A DNA stretch of 64,000 nt from Fimenecus sp045593555 (GCA_045593555.1 JAZNWU010000010.1:1-64000), one strand, 5' to 3'. Counted from the stretch's first letter, positions 7,454 through 16,591 are shown. Made by a program: numbers and translations. Notes: generated from the letters alone by a model not told the origin.

Positions 7454-9046
7454 TTATTTAGCCTTTGCTTTTCTTGCCTCAATTTCAGCAACCATTTCAG
7501 CCTGACGTTTTTCTGTAATTGTATAGAAGAACATTGGTACTGCACAAGCAAACATACTGATAACACCTGAAAGAACAAGCATATTCCAGAGTGTCTGTGC
7601 ACCTTCTGCTGAGATATAACCTGTTTCAGCATTGATTCCTGCAGCAGCAAATGAAATAACGCCAATGAAAGCACCAACAGCCATACCAATCTTATTGATA
7701 AGTGTCTGCATAGCGAAGCAGATACCTTCACCACGTTCGCCTGTTTTCCATTCAAGATAGTCAACAGTATCACCAATCATAGCGTATGTGATGATGTTGT
7801 TAACACCCTGTGGAATACCGAGAAGAATAAGACCGATTGCAGCAACAACGAGCTTCCATGGTTCATCATAACCAACAAAATACATAACACCCATTACTAC
7901 ACCACCGAAGAGGTGAACGATAATATAAGCCCATTTCTTTGTAAATTTCTTTGACATCCATGGAACAAGAAGTGATGCAACAAGACCACCCGGAACAACA
8001 AGAAGAGTAATTAAACTATACATACCTTCGTTCTGAAGAACGTATTTAGCGAAGTAAAGACCACCTGTATATGTATAAACCATTCTTGCACCACCAAGAA
8101 TACCTGAAAGAACGATAAGAAGAAGTTCTTTGTTTTTAAAGAGAAGCTTCATGTTATGACCAAAGCTTGGTGGGTTATCATCTGCTGTGAAACGTTCTTT
8201 TGTGTTCTTAAAGCCATAGAAGAACATTGGAACAGCAGCAACAACAAGAATAACTGCTGCAATGAAATATGTCCATTTAAGAGTATCGGCATTAGCTAGT
8301 TCCTGACCCTTGATAACAGTATTAATAAATGTGTTTGCTGCCTCTTCAACAGTAAGACCTTGTTTTTCAACAAGATTAGCAATTTCAGCAGCTTTATCAA
8401 CCTTAATCTGGTCAAGCATTTCAGCTGTATATTTATACTTTGCTGTAATTCCGTTTGTTATGATTGGAATAAAAACAGTAACAATACCTGCACCTAAAGT
8501 ACAAAGAAGACGAGTAACTGTAAGAAGATTACCACGAACAACGGTGTCATTTGTCATACAAGTTGAAAGTCCCCAATAAGGAACGTCAGCAACTGTGTAA
8601 ACAACTGACCAGATAACATAAATAATTGCAATAATAATAAATGTTGATGTTGCTTTTGCCTGGAATACAGGTAAGAAACAAGCAATAGTCATAATTGCAA
8701 TCGGAATTGCCATCCATTTAAGGTAAGGACGACATTTACCCCACTTTGTTCTTGTTTTGTCAACAATTGAACCCATAATTGGGTCATTGAAAGCGTCAAA
8801 AATTCGAGTACCAAGCATCAAATAAGCAACAGCCATTGAACCTGCAAGACTACCGATTGTAACACCTTCAGCACCGAAAAGAAGTGCATCAGTCAAGAAA
8901 ATTGTAAGGTATGAACCTATAATTGTGCATACAAAGTTCTGACCAAAACCTGCGACACCATAAGCAATAGCTTCTTTAGGCTGAAGACTACCCTTATCAT
9001 CAGGATTCGTGCCATAAACTTTATGCAAAAGGTCATTGATTTTCAT
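7454..9046 (-). CDS. GPH-family (glycoside-pentoside-hexuronide) cation symporter, MFS
   Basis: 530 residues with about 12 membrane helices. Family features include the N-terminal FGQNFVCTIIGSYLTIFLTD helix, DAFNDPIMGSIVDKTRTKWG between helices 2 and 3 (the conserved Asp-Arg loop) and ADVPYWGLS. The central loop between halves is long (about residues 205-255). The family imports sugars such as melibiose, lactose, xylosides or glucuronides with Na+ or H+; the substrate cannot be read from sequence and no glycosidase gene is adjacent. GAGGGA precedes the start. It is transcribed alone between its own promoter and terminator. Confidence 0.88.
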   Translation of the reverse strand: MKINDLLHKVYGTNPDDKGSLQPKEAIAYGVAGFGQNFVCTIIGSYLTIFLTDALLFGAEGVTIGSLAGSMAVAYLMLGTRIFDAFNDPIMGSIVDKTRTKWGKCRPYLKWMAIPIAIMTIACFLPVFQAKATSTFIIIAIIYVIWSVVYTVADVPYWGLSTCMTNDTVVRGNLLTVTRLLCTLGAGIVTVFIPIITNGITAKYKYTAEMLDQIKVDKAAEIANLVEKQGLTVEEAANTFINTVIKGQELANADTLKWTYFIAAVILVVAAVPMFFYGFKNTKERFTADDNPPSFGHNMKLLFKNKELLLIVLSGILGGARMVYTYTGGLYFAKYVLQNEGMYSLITLLVVPGGLVASLLVPWMSKKFTKKWAYIIVHLFGGVVMGVMYFVGYDEPWKLVVAAIGLILLGIPQGVNNIITYAMIGDTVDYLEWKTGERGEGICFAMQTLINKIGMAVGAFIGVISFAAAGINAETGYISAEGAQTLWNMLVLSGVISMFACAVPMFFYTITEKRQAEMVAEIEARKAKAK

Positions 9047-9077
9047 AAAATCCCTCTTTCATAAATATAATATTATA

Positions 9078-9106
9078 ATAATAGCATAATATGAAACTAT
9101 TTTCAA
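9078..9106 (-). promoter_or_regulatory. Promoter of the GPH transporter
   Basis: -35 TTGAAA (9106-9101), 17-base spacer, -10 TATTAT (9083-9078), about 30 bases upstream of the start codon. Confidence 0.55.
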
Positions 9107-9115
9107 TAATAATCT

Positions 9116-9150
9116 ATAAAAAAATATCCTCCGTATTAACGAAGGATATT
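9116..9150 (-). terminator. Terminator after the Zn-ribbon/TM2 gene
   Basis: Minus strand: AATATCCTTCG pairs with CGGAGGATATT and is followed by a T-tract. Confidence 0.7.
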
Positions 9151-9155
9151 AAAAA

Positions 9156-9563
9156 TTAATCTTTAAGTGGAATATTATTAGCATCCTTATCAATTGAACC
9201 TGTAAGAATTAAAATTCCTTCAATTAATCCCCAAATTCCTGTTATTGTAGCTCCGGCACCACAAGAAAGAAGTGTTATCAATAACTGTGCAACTGCCTTT
9301 CCTGTATATCCAAGATAAAAATTATGAACACCTAATGAACCGAGCAGAATACCAAGAAGTCCTGCAGCAAGTTTTGATTTTTGTTCTCCTGCAATAACAG
9401 GTTGAGAAAGTGCTACACCACAATTAGTACATATATGAGCACCCGGCATAACATTAATACCGCAATTAGCGCAGAAATTTTCACCTGTACCAATTGCAAC
9501 CCCACAATTCAAACAAACAACCGCCTGCTCATGATGTTGATGACCACAATTTTTGCAGAACAT
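9156..9563 (-). CDS. Zinc-ribbon plus TM2-domain membrane protein
   Basis: 135 residues. Residues 1-52 hold four CxxC knuckles (CKNC, CLNC, CANC, CTNC), forming two zinc ribbons. Residues 62-125 are a TM2 domain with the family pattern LGVHNFYLGYTGKA followed by a second helix. TM2 proteins are common and mostly uncharacterised. AGGAGGA precedes ATG 9563. It lies just behind the DUF2752 gene, a pairing that fits a shared membrane role (inference). Confidence 0.85.
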   Translation of the reverse strand: MFCKNCGHQHHEQAVVCLNCGVAIGTGENFCANCGINVMPGAHICTNCGVALSQPVIAGEQKSKLAAGLLGILLGSLGVHNFYLGYTGKAVAQLLITLLSCGAGATITGIWGLIEGILILTGSIDKDANNIPLKD

Positions 9564-9572
9564 AATATCCTC

Positions 9573-9908
9573 CTAAAACATACGGAAATAATTTAATATA
9601 AAACCTGAAATAATAAAAAGTAATAAAGTTATTGAATATTTTTTTAGTTTATTATTGAAAAGTCTGTCACTAAAAAGAAAAATAATAATCAATACAGGAA
9701 CTGACAATAACATTGGATGTGTTTCAAATGATAGTTTGAAATTACCATTAATCAAAGCAAAAAATGCTCTTGTCATACCGCAAGTTAAGCATGGTATTTG
9801 TAAAAACCTTTGCACTAAACATCCCGTTTCAAAATACCACATTCCAAAAGTGACTAATGCAACTAAAAACAAAATTACAACTTTATGATGCAGTTTTAAT
9901 CCTTTCAT
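9573..9908 (-). CDS. DUF2752 membrane protein
   Basis: 111 residues with three membrane helices. The DUF2752 core is present: a short extracytoplasmic motif IPCLTCGMTRAFFALINGNF with the paired cysteines and the TRA element. No biochemical function is established for the family. The gene starts ten bases after the M28 peptidase stop, and its own ribosome site is weak, so translation may depend on the upstream gene. Confidence 0.8.
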   Translation of the reverse strand: MKGLKLHHKVVILFLVALVTFGMWYFETGCLVQRFLQIPCLTCGMTRAFFALINGNFKLSFETHPMLLSVPVLIIIFLFSDRLFNNKLKKYSITLLLFIISGFILNYFRMF

Positions 9909-9917
9909 AGGATAAAA

Positions 9918-11141
9918 TCACTGTTTTGCTCCGTTATCAAACTTTTCAAGAACCTTAACACTTGCTGCGAAACAATCTGCAAGACATTTTTTGTTAAGTT
10001 TTTCAGGAGTATCAAGTCTTGTATGATAAAAATCAGGGAGAGCGTGATTAAGTGCTGTAATACCTGTTGAACGCATACCTGCCTGTGCAAAAGCAGCAGA
10101 GTCAGTAGCACCGCCAAGAGGTGGAACCATACCTTTACCACACTTGATACCAAGTTCATCACAAGCTTCTACGAATAAATCAGAAACATCCTTGTCAACC
10201 TTTACAGTTGCATTAAGGTCACGATAGTTTGCCTGTAAAAATTCAGGCTGTGTTATTGTGTCATAAGAATATACAAATGTGGGAACATCGTTAAATTCAT
10301 CTGCGTGAGCTTCACACCAAGCCTTTGCACCACGAAGACCTGATTCTTCAGATCCTGTAAGAACAACACCAATTTCTGTGTTTTCAAATTCGATTCCTTC
10401 ATCCTTAAGCGCTTTAAGAATCGCGATACCGATATAACAACCTGAAAGATTATCGTTAGCACCGTCAACAACTCTCTTTTTATTCCACATAAAGTAAAGA
10501 CCAAACCAGAATGGAGCAAAAACAAGACCGATAAGACCAAGTTTTGTTGCAAGTTCAGGATTAGCATCGAATGCACCTGCAAGTTTTGCAATAGCAATAC
10601 CAACAGTATAGAAAGCACCAATAAAGCAAAGCATCATGTGAATATCAAATCCAAGATATGTAAACTTGTATTTAAAAGGCCATTCCCAAGTTGCATCTGG
10701 ATGTCCGTTAAAAATAATTCTACGCTTTACTTCGCCTGTAGGCTTTTTGAAACCTGCAGCATTGTGACCTGTTTCCTCTTTAAAAAGCTTATCTACAGTT
10801 TTCTTATAAAGACCGAACTGTAAGAAGCAAAGAGCAAGCCCAAAAGCAATAAAAACAACTGAAAGTACGGGAGCAAAGAAATATGATGCAAGAGCCAAGA
10901 AACAACAAGTGATTGTGAAATAAATCCAACCATAAAATGAATCAGGATTTTCTTTAAATTCATCAACATAAACTGTGTCGCATCCTAAATCCTTCAACTG
11001 CTTTGCCATATATTCGCAAGCCTGCTGTTCACCCTTTGAACCTGGTGCTCTTTTTTCAAACTTTTTACAAATATATGTGATTTCATCAATCATATACTGT
11101 GCAGCTTCATCTTTTTTTGCTATAACCTTTTTTAAATCCAT
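9918..11141 (-). CDS. M28-family metallopeptidase with inserted membrane helices
   Basis: 407 residues. The zinc aminopeptidase fold is recognisable: RAPGSKGEQQACEYMAKQL near the N-terminus, then putative metal ligands His147 (NGHPDA), Asp230 (GANDN), Glu265/Glu266 (SEESGL), Asp294 and His373 (FYHTRLDT). All are present, so it is probably active. Four hydrophobic helices (about 72-90, 91-112, 163-187, 202-219) are inserted before the metal site, which is unusual for M28 enzymes. There is no signal peptide. AAGGGGA precedes the start. Substrate unknown, presumably peptides. Confidence 0.82.
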   Translation of the reverse strand: MDLKKVIAKKDEAAQYMIDEITYICKKFEKRAPGSKGEQQACEYMAKQLKDLGCDTVYVDEFKENPDSFYGWIYFTITCCFLALASYFFAPVLSVVFIAFGLALCFLQFGLYKKTVDKLFKEETGHNAAGFKKPTGEVKRRIIFNGHPDATWEWPFKYKFTYLGFDIHMMLCFIGAFYTVGIAIAKLAGAFDANPELATKLGLIGLVFAPFWFGLYFMWNKKRVVDGANDNLSGCYIGIAILKALKDEGIEFENTEIGVVLTGSEESGLRGAKAWCEAHADEFNDVPTFVYSYDTITQPEFLQANYRDLNATVKVDKDVSDLFVEACDELGIKCGKGMVPPLGGATDSAAFAQAGMRSTGITALNHALPDFYHTRLDTPEKLNKKCLADCFAASVKVLEKFDNGAKQ

Positions 11142-11228
11142 AGCTATTCCCCTTTTTAATTATATACATTATATTAAATATTTTAACATAGTGTCTATTA
11201 AAAATCAACAAAATTCAAGCATTAAAAT

Positions 11229-11260
11229 CAAAAAAGCACAAGAAAATCCTGTGCTTTTAT
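11229..11260 (-). terminator. Terminator after the small zinc-ribbon gene
   Basis: Minus strand AAAAGCACAGG / CTTGTGCTTTT with a short loop and trailing T's. Confidence 0.7.
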
Positions 11261-11277
11261 GTAAATAATATTCTGAA

Positions 11278-11553
11278 TTATTCGCTCTTCATTTTTGCGA
11301 AACAATCACTGCAATATACTGGTCTATCATCCTTTGGCTCAAAAGGAATCTTTGCTTCGCCACCACATGATGCACAAGTAGCTGTGTGATAAACTCTTTC
11401 ACCACGATTAGCGTTCTTGCGAGCAACACGGCATTCTTTACAAGATTTTGGCTCGTTTACAAGTCCTTTCTCCGCATAAAATTCCTGTTCACCTGCTGTG
11501 AAAACAAATTCATTTCCACAAGTTTTACAGATGAGTGTCTTGTCTTCGTACAT
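11278..11553 (-). CDS. Small zinc-ribbon protein
   Basis: 91 residues with four CxxC pairs: CKTC, CKEC, CASC and CSDC. The middle reads TAGEQEFYAEKGLVNEPKSC, typical of the zinc-ribbon domain family found in Firmicutes. Probably binds two zinc ions and acts as a nucleic-acid or protein adaptor; no function is known. It is preceded by GAGGT and lies between the sigma factor and the M28 gene on the same strand. Confidence 0.8.
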   Translation of the reverse strand: MYEDKTLICKTCGNEFVFTAGEQEFYAEKGLVNEPKSCKECRVARKNANRGERVYHTATCASCGGEAKIPFEPKDDRPVYCSDCFAKMKSE

Positions 11554-11638
11554 TTTGATAACCTCACTGATTTTTTATTACCCCATACGGAATTGCACCG
11601 CTACATTAAAATGTTCATCTTTGAAAGGGCATATTATA

Positions 11639-12208
11639 TTAACTTCGTGAACGAAGTTTTATCCTTATTCTATGAATAGCATTTTCAACTGATTTTAAAT
11701 TCAAATCAAGAATAGCTGAAATTTCTGAATTGGACGCACCAAAAAGCATAAGCTTGAAAACTTTTTTCTCCATTTTTGAAAAATTTGTTTTGGAAAATTC
11801 AATTATTTCAGAAAGTTCTTCACTATAAAGAAGGGATTCCTCAACAGATGGATTAAGAGCAGTAATCTCATCATCCTCAATTGATACAAACATATCAGCA
11901 AATTTTTCAGCATCATTGTTTGCAAGTCTTAATGCAGAAAGCATTTTACGGGTAAAAACAACTGAAGCATAAGTGCTGAATTTAGTATTGTATGCCTCAT
12001 CATAAGAATAGACTGACGAAACAAAGCCAATCATACCTTCCTGATACAAATCCTCAGCATCAATACCGTTAAGATTAGTAAAGGATTTTGCCTTTTTTAG
12101 GATTATAGAGGAATATCTTTCAATCAATAATGATAATGCAGCACTATCCCCTGCCTTAGCACAAGAAACAAGCCGTTTTTCACTATAAATATTTTCACTA
12201 ATTTTCAT
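11639..12208 (-). CDS. Sigma-70 family RNA polymerase sigma factor (SigH-like)
   Basis: 189 residues. Region 2 is clear: DAEDLYQEGMIGFVSSVYSY and FSTYASVVFTRKM (core binding and -10 recognition). Region 4 is at the C-terminus, with the helix-turn-helix GASNSEISAILDLNLKSVEN and RIRIKLRSRS. The length and missing region 3 fit the SigH/SigF-like group of alternative factors rather than ECF types. No anti-sigma gene is adjacent. In spore formers such factors start sporulation or stress programs; which one applies is not decidable here. GAGGTAGT precedes the start. Confidence 0.85.
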   Translation of the reverse strand: MKISENIYSEKRLVSCAKAGDSAALSLLIERYSSIILKKAKSFTNLNGIDAEDLYQEGMIGFVSSVYSYDEAYNTKFSTYASVVFTRKMLSALRLANNDAEKFADMFVSIEDDEITALNPSVEESLLYSEELSEIIEFSKTNFSKMEKKVFKLMLFGASNSEISAILDLNLKSVENAIHRIRIKLRSRS

Positions 12209-12321
12209 ACTACCTCAAAAGACATACTCACACTAATCTAATTTAATTAAATATTATTATATCACAAAAATTTTAAAAGTCAACTAAAATTTATGTATAA
12301 ATTGTACAAAAGATAAATAAA

Positions 12322-12350
12322 AGAAAAAGCCACGGAAATTCCGTGGCAAA
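12322..12350 (-). terminator. Terminator after the pgcA-small membrane peptide unit
   Basis: Minus strand GCCACGGAA / TTCCGTGGC with TTTTTCTTTT behind it. It lies three bases after the stop of the small peptide gene. Confidence 0.8.
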
Positions 12351-12352
12351 AA

Positions 12353-12448
12353 TTACATAAATATTTGCAAAAGCGCAGTTCCTGTACTTAAAATCATAAT
12401 TGCTGCTAAAAATAGTGCAACAAATTTAATAAACTTTTCTCTGTTCAT
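12353..12448 (-). CDS. 31-residue single-span membrane peptide
   Basis: A short ORF in tight context: start ATG 12448, four bases after the pgcA stop, with GGAGAG as ribosome site overlapping that stop. Its own stop is followed at once by a terminator. The peptide has a basic N-terminus (MNREKFIKF), one hydrophobic helix (VALFLAAIMILSTGTALLQI) and almost nothing else. Position, ribosome site and membrane-helix composition all argue that it is translated. Function unknown. Confidence 0.65.
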   Translation of the reverse strand: MNREKFIKFVALFLAAIMILSTGTALLQIFM

Positions 12449-12451
12449 ACA

Positions 12452-14170
12452 CTACTCTCCTAAAAGCTTTGTTGCATCCTCTGAAATCAAAGCTGTTTTA
12501 TCTTCTGATTCTTTTCTTGTTTCGCCATAAGCAGTAATATAAATCTTAATTTTCGGCTCTGTTCCGCTTGGACGAACGATAACCATACTGTTATCCTCAA
12601 GAGAATATGAAAGAACATTTGATTTTGGAAGATTGATTGTGCTTTCCTCACCTGTTGCAACCTGAGTAATTTTACTTATTTTATAGTCAGCAATCTTTGT
12701 GACTTTCTTTCCTGCAAAAGATTTAGGTGCAGTTTCACGAAGAGAATTCATAATGTCTGTCATTTTCTGCATTCCGCTTGCACCTTCAAATGCAAAATTA
12801 AGAACAGTATTAAGATACATTCCGTATTTTTCATATATGCTATCCATAAATTGCTTCAAAGAAATGCCCTGAAGCTTATAAACAGCAGCCATTTCAGCAA
12901 TCATAAGAGATGCGACAACAGCATCTTTGTCTCTTGCATGAATTCCACGAAGATAACCGTATGATTCTTCCATACCTACAATAAAATTATCCTCTTTACC
13001 CTCTTTTTCAAGATTTGTGATAAGTTCACCAATATACTTGAAGCCTGTGAGCAAATCAGCAACCTCTGCCCCATAAGAACTGCAAATTGCCTCTATTAAA
13101 GGTGTTGTAACAATAGATTTAACTACAACAGGGTTTTCAGGTAATTTATTCTGATCTTTAAGGTTTGAAAGAAGGTATTCACAAAGCATTGCACCGACTT
13201 CGTTACCTGTCATAAGTACAAAGTCATCACCATCACGAACTGCAATACCAACACGGTCGCAGTCAGGGTCAGTTGCAAGAAGCAAATCAGCATCAGTACC
13301 CTTTGCAGTTTCGATAGCACATTCAAAAGCCTGACGAATTTCAGGGTTTGGATAAGGACAAGTCGGGAAATTACCATCAGGTTTTTCCTGCTCTTTTACA
13401 ACTGTTACATCCTTAATACCTGCTTTTTTAAGCACCTTACGAACAGGCTTATTACCTGCACCGTTAAGAGGTGTATAAATAACCTTTAAATCTGCCTTTT
13501 TGATTTTGTCAGCATTTACACGACAAGATAAAACTTCATTGTAAAATTCATCATAAAGCCAATCCTCAATGAAATCAACCATATCTTCAGCCAAAGCATC
13601 ATCAAAGCTCATTGACTTTACACCTGTGAACATATCAATATTCTGAATATAGTTATATGTTTTTTCAGCTGCTTTATCAGTCATCTGATACCCATTAGGG
13701 TCATAACATTTAAATCCATTATACTTTGAAGGATTATGACTTGCTGTTATAATAATACCTGAAGAACAATTAAGTCTTCTTACTGCAAATGAAAGCATTG
13801 GAGTTGGAACAAGCTCAGGATAGATATATACTTTGATTCCGTTTGCAGCAAGAACTCCTGCTGCACTCTCTGCAAATTCCTTTGACTTAATTCTTGAATC
13901 ATAAGCAATAGCAACGGAAGGCTCGTCAAACTCTTCATTAAGATAATCTGCCAAACCCTGTGTTGCCTGATTAACAGTATAAACATTCATCCTGTTAGTA
14001 CCTGCACCGATAACACCGCGAAGTCCTGCTGTACCAAACTCGAGATTTTTGTAAAAGCGGTCAAGAATTGCCTCCTTATCACCCTTTACACTTTCGAGCT
14101 CGGGAATCAAGTCCTTATCTGCAACGGCAGAAGAAAGCCACAAATCATAAAGTTTATTAATATCGTTCAT
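12452..14170 (-). CDS. pgcA: Phospho-sugar mutase (phosphoglucomutase PgcA type)
   Basis: 572 residues, the normal length for alpha-D-phosphohexomutases. It interconverts glucose-1-P and glucose-6-P, linking glycogen/UDP-glucose to glycolysis. Landmarks in order: GTAGLRGVIGAGTNRMN, phosphoserine loop TASHNPSKYNGFK (about residue 143), metal loop DPDCDRVG (about 304), sugar loop EESYGY and phosphate loop RPSGTEPKIKIY near the C-terminus. All catalytic loops are intact. GGAGGTTAG precedes ATG 14170. It is divergently transcribed from yifB. Confidence 0.93.
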   Translation of the reverse strand: MNDINKLYDLWLSSAVADKDLIPELESVKGDKEAILDRFYKNLEFGTAGLRGVIGAGTNRMNVYTVNQATQGLADYLNEEFDEPSVAIAYDSRIKSKEFAESAAGVLAANGIKVYIYPELVPTPMLSFAVRRLNCSSGIIITASHNPSKYNGFKCYDPNGYQMTDKAAEKTYNYIQNIDMFTGVKSMSFDDALAEDMVDFIEDWLYDEFYNEVLSCRVNADKIKKADLKVIYTPLNGAGNKPVRKVLKKAGIKDVTVVKEQEKPDGNFPTCPYPNPEIRQAFECAIETAKGTDADLLLATDPDCDRVGIAVRDGDDFVLMTGNEVGAMLCEYLLSNLKDQNKLPENPVVVKSIVTTPLIEAICSSYGAEVADLLTGFKYIGELITNLEKEGKEDNFIVGMEESYGYLRGIHARDKDAVVASLMIAEMAAVYKLQGISLKQFMDSIYEKYGMYLNTVLNFAFEGASGMQKMTDIMNSLRETAPKSFAGKKVTKIADYKISKITQVATGEESTINLPKSNVLSYSLEDNSMVIVRPSGTEPKIKIYITAYGETRKESEDKTALISEDATKLLGE

Positions 14171-14192
14171 AATCTAACCTCCAAAACTTTTC

Positions 14193-14221
14193 TAAATATA
14201 TTTTATCCTAATTTTTGTCAA
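14193..14221 (-). promoter_or_regulatory. Promoter of pgcA
   Basis: -35 TTGACA (14221-14216), 17-base spacer, weak -10 TATTTA (14198-14193). Confidence 0.45.
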
Positions 14222-14246
14222 TTGTAAATATGAATTTATTTTTATA

Positions 14247-14276
14247 TTGAAAATAGTATGTATAATATTGTATAAT
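14247..14276 (+). promoter_or_regulatory. Promoter of yifB/comM
   Basis: -35 TTGAAA (14247-14252), 18-base spacer, -10 TATAAT (14271-14276). The start site then lies close to the gene, favouring the TTG start at 14315. Confidence 0.5.
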
Positions 14277-14314
14277 TATTATACTTCTTAATGGAAAATT
14301 TGGATGTGATTAGT

Positions 14315-15841
14315 TTGTTTGCAAAGATTATGAGTCTTGGTCTCTTTGGTATGGAAGCATATAAAGTAATAGTTGAGGCTGATATTTCAGGCGGAATGCC
14401 TCGGTTTGACATTGTGGGACTCCCCGATACAGCTGTGTCTGAAAGTCGTGAAAGAGTCCGTTCAGCTATAAAAAATACAAATCTTCAATATCCGCCAAGT
14501 CGAATTACCGTGAACCTTGCTCCTGCTGATATAAAAAAGGAAGGTCCGCTTTATGATTTGCCAATATTCATAGCATTATTATGTGCAAACGAACAGCTTA
14601 AAGGTATTACAAACGAAATGGCATTTGTTGGTGAACTCGCTCTTGACGGAGAACTCCGAAAAGTCAATGGTGTTTTACCAATGGTGCTTTGTGCAAAGAA
14701 AAACGGCATAAAACAAATATTCATTCCTTATGAAAATGCAAGTGAGGGAGCAGTTGTACAAGGTATTGATGTATATCCTGTTAAAAATGTTTTTCAACTT
14801 CTAAAGCATTTCACAGGAATCGAACAGATGACTCCTGTTACAAGTGAAGTTTATACTGAATACTATAATCCAATTGACATTCCTGATTTTTCAGAGGTAA
14901 GAGGTCAGAAAGAAGTTAAAAGAGCATTGGAAGTTGCTGCTGCAGGTGGTCACAATATACTTATGGTTGGTCCTCCCGGGTCAGGCAAAAGTATGCTCGC
15001 AAAAAGAATGCCGTCAATTTTGCCCGATATGACATTTGATGAGTCTATTGAAACTACAAATATATATTCGATTGCGGGAGCATTACCAAGCGGGATTTCT
15101 CTTATTCGTTCAAGACCATTCCGTTCACCACATCACACAGTATCCCCTGCAGGACTTTCAGGTGGCGGAGCAATTCCAAAACCCGGTGAAGTGTCATTAG
15201 CACATAACGGTGTACTTTTCCTTGACGAATTACCTGAATTTACAAGAAATACACTTGAGGTATTGCGACAGCCTATAGAAGATGGTGTTATCAGCATTTC
15301 CCGTGCTGCTGCAAAGTTTCAATATCCTTGTTCAGTTATGATGATTTGTGCTATGAACCCTTGTCCTTGCGGATATTACGGTCATCCTACAAGACCTTGC
15401 ACTTGTACAAACGGTGCTGCACAAAGATATTTAAACAGAGTCAGTGGCCCTCTTATTGACAGACTTGACATTCACATTGATGTGCCACCTGTTGATTTTG
15501 AAAATCTTTCAGGTACAAGCAAGGCAGAGTCCTCTGCCGAAATAAAAAAACGTGTTGAAAAAGCAAGAGCAATTCAACATAAACGTTTTGAAGGAACAAA
15601 AATCACTTGCAACGCGAAAATGGATGCAAAAAGCACAAGAAAATTCTGTCAGATGACAGATAGTGCTATGCTGATATTAAAAACTGCATTTGAAAGGTTG
15701 TCTCTTTCTGCAAGAGCTTATGATAAGGTTTTAAGAATTGCAAGAACAATTGCCGACCTTGACAATTGCGAAATAATTGAAACTCATCATATAACAGAGG
15801 CAATTCAATACAGAAGCTTCGACAGAAGATTTGATGAATAA
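14315..15841 (+). CDS. comM: YifB/ComM family Mg-chelatase-like AAA+ ATPase
   Basis: I choose TTG 14315 (508 residues) over ATG 14291: GGATGTGA lies at the right distance before the TTG, and family members begin at this point (FAKIMSLGLFGMEAYKVIVE). ComM is a hexameric helicase that extends branch migration during natural transformation. Domains: ChlI-like N-terminus (PRFDIVGLPDTAVSESRERV), AAA+ core with Walker A GPPGSGKSMLAKR, Walker B VLFLDELPEF, zinc-like NPCPCGYYG, and C-terminal Mg_chelatase_C (LSARAYDKVLRIARTIADL). Alone in its transcription unit. Confidence 0.9.
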   Translation: MFAKIMSLGLFGMEAYKVIVEADISGGMPRFDIVGLPDTAVSESRERVRSAIKNTNLQYPPSRITVNLAPADIKKEGPLYDLPIFIALLCANEQLKGITNEMAFVGELALDGELRKVNGVLPMVLCAKKNGIKQIFIPYENASEGAVVQGIDVYPVKNVFQLLKHFTGIEQMTPVTSEVYTEYYNPIDIPDFSEVRGQKEVKRALEVAAAGGHNILMVGPPGSGKSMLAKRMPSILPDMTFDESIETTNIYSIAGALPSGISLIRSRPFRSPHHTVSPAGLSGGGAIPKPGEVSLAHNGVLFLDELPEFTRNTLEVLRQPIEDGVISISRAAAKFQYPCSVMMICAMNPCPCGYYGHPTRPCTCTNGAAQRYLNRVSGPLIDRLDIHIDVPPVDFENLSGTSKAESSAEIKKRVEKARAIQHKRFEGTKITCNAKMDAKSTRKFCQMTDSAMLILKTAFERLSLSARAYDKVLRIARTIADLDNCEIIETHHITEAIQYRSFDRRFDE

Positions 15842-15846
15842 CATAA

Positions 15847-15880
15847 AACTCCCCTGAGTAATATCAAGGGAGTTATTTTT
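15847..15880 (+). terminator. Terminator after yifB, overlapping the end of thiT
   Basis: AACTCCC / GGGAGTT with a 12-14-base loop and ATTTTT. The convergent thiT stop codon lies at its edge. Confidence 0.7.
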
Positions 15881-16535
15881 ATACCTTAGATTTTGTAATT
15901 TGTGGTATTTTGCCAATTATAACTGCAACAATTGTTGTAATTATTATTTCAGGAACCATATAAAATCCGTTATATACAATTGAATACACAAGTGACAATG
16001 CATCACCACTAAATGTATTCATTATCGTCTGTCCCCAGGAGTAAAAGCCTTCTTGAGTAAAAAACCACTCTGCCCAAGCACCATAGAGAATGTAGCCGGA
16101 AATTATGTGAGAAATATATCTTAAAGATAAAACAGTAAAAGCACCTAAAGCCAATGAAACGCTGTTATTTTTGATTTTATTCTTATAAATTGCACCCAAA
16201 CCAAGTACAGTATAAGCTACTATATAATCAAGAATGAACATAAGAACAACATTTCCGATACTGCCTAAATAATCCTCTGATGCAGGCATTATAAGACTAC
16301 TGATTGTCTTTACACCTAATGCCATCTGTACAAGAGAATACACAAAACCTGTTATGATTCCGTTACCGATTCCGTATTTCCAACCTACGAGTACAACAGG
16401 CAACATACTGACAATTGTTACCTGACCACCAAAGGGCATTTCGGGAATAATTAGTTTTGCAACAAGCTCTAAAACCGCTGCGAGTGCAATCATTACTGCA
16501 CTTTCTACCAACCAATATAGATTTTTTTCTTTCAT
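15879..16535 (-). CDS. thiT: Thiamine ECF transporter S component ThiT
   Basis: 218 residues with six membrane helices. Family marks: MPFGGQVTIVSMLPVVLVGW after helix 1, ALRYISH-like (LSLRYISHIISGYILYGAW) in helix 4-5, and YNGFYMVPEIIIT before the last helix. It captures thiamine for the shared ECF energy module, whose genes are not in this window. Its leader carries a TPP riboswitch, which confirms the substrate class. The ribosome site GGAGG follows directly behind the riboswitch terminator. Confidence 0.93.
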   Translation of the reverse strand: MKEKNLYWLVESAVMIALAAVLELVAKLIIPEMPFGGQVTIVSMLPVVLVGWKYGIGNGIITGFVYSLVQMALGVKTISSLIMPASEDYLGSIGNVVLMFILDYIVAYTVLGLGAIYKNKIKNNSVSLALGAFTVLSLRYISHIISGYILYGAWAEWFFTQEGFYSWGQTIMNTFSGDALSLVYSIVYNGFYMVPEIIITTIVAVIIGKIPQITKSKV

Positions 16536-16553
16536 TCTCTTTTTACCTCCAAA

Positions 16554-16590
16554 TAAAAAAATTCAGCCAAGGAATACCGCAAGGCTGAAT
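16554..16590 (-). terminator. Riboswitch-controlled terminator of thiT
   Basis: Minus strand: ATTCAGCC (16590-16583) pairs with GGCTGAAT (16568-16561), followed by a T-tract, ending just before the thiT ribosome site. Its descending arm is also complementary to the extreme 5' end of the transcript (16701-16694). Confidence 0.8.
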
Positions 16591-16591
16591 G

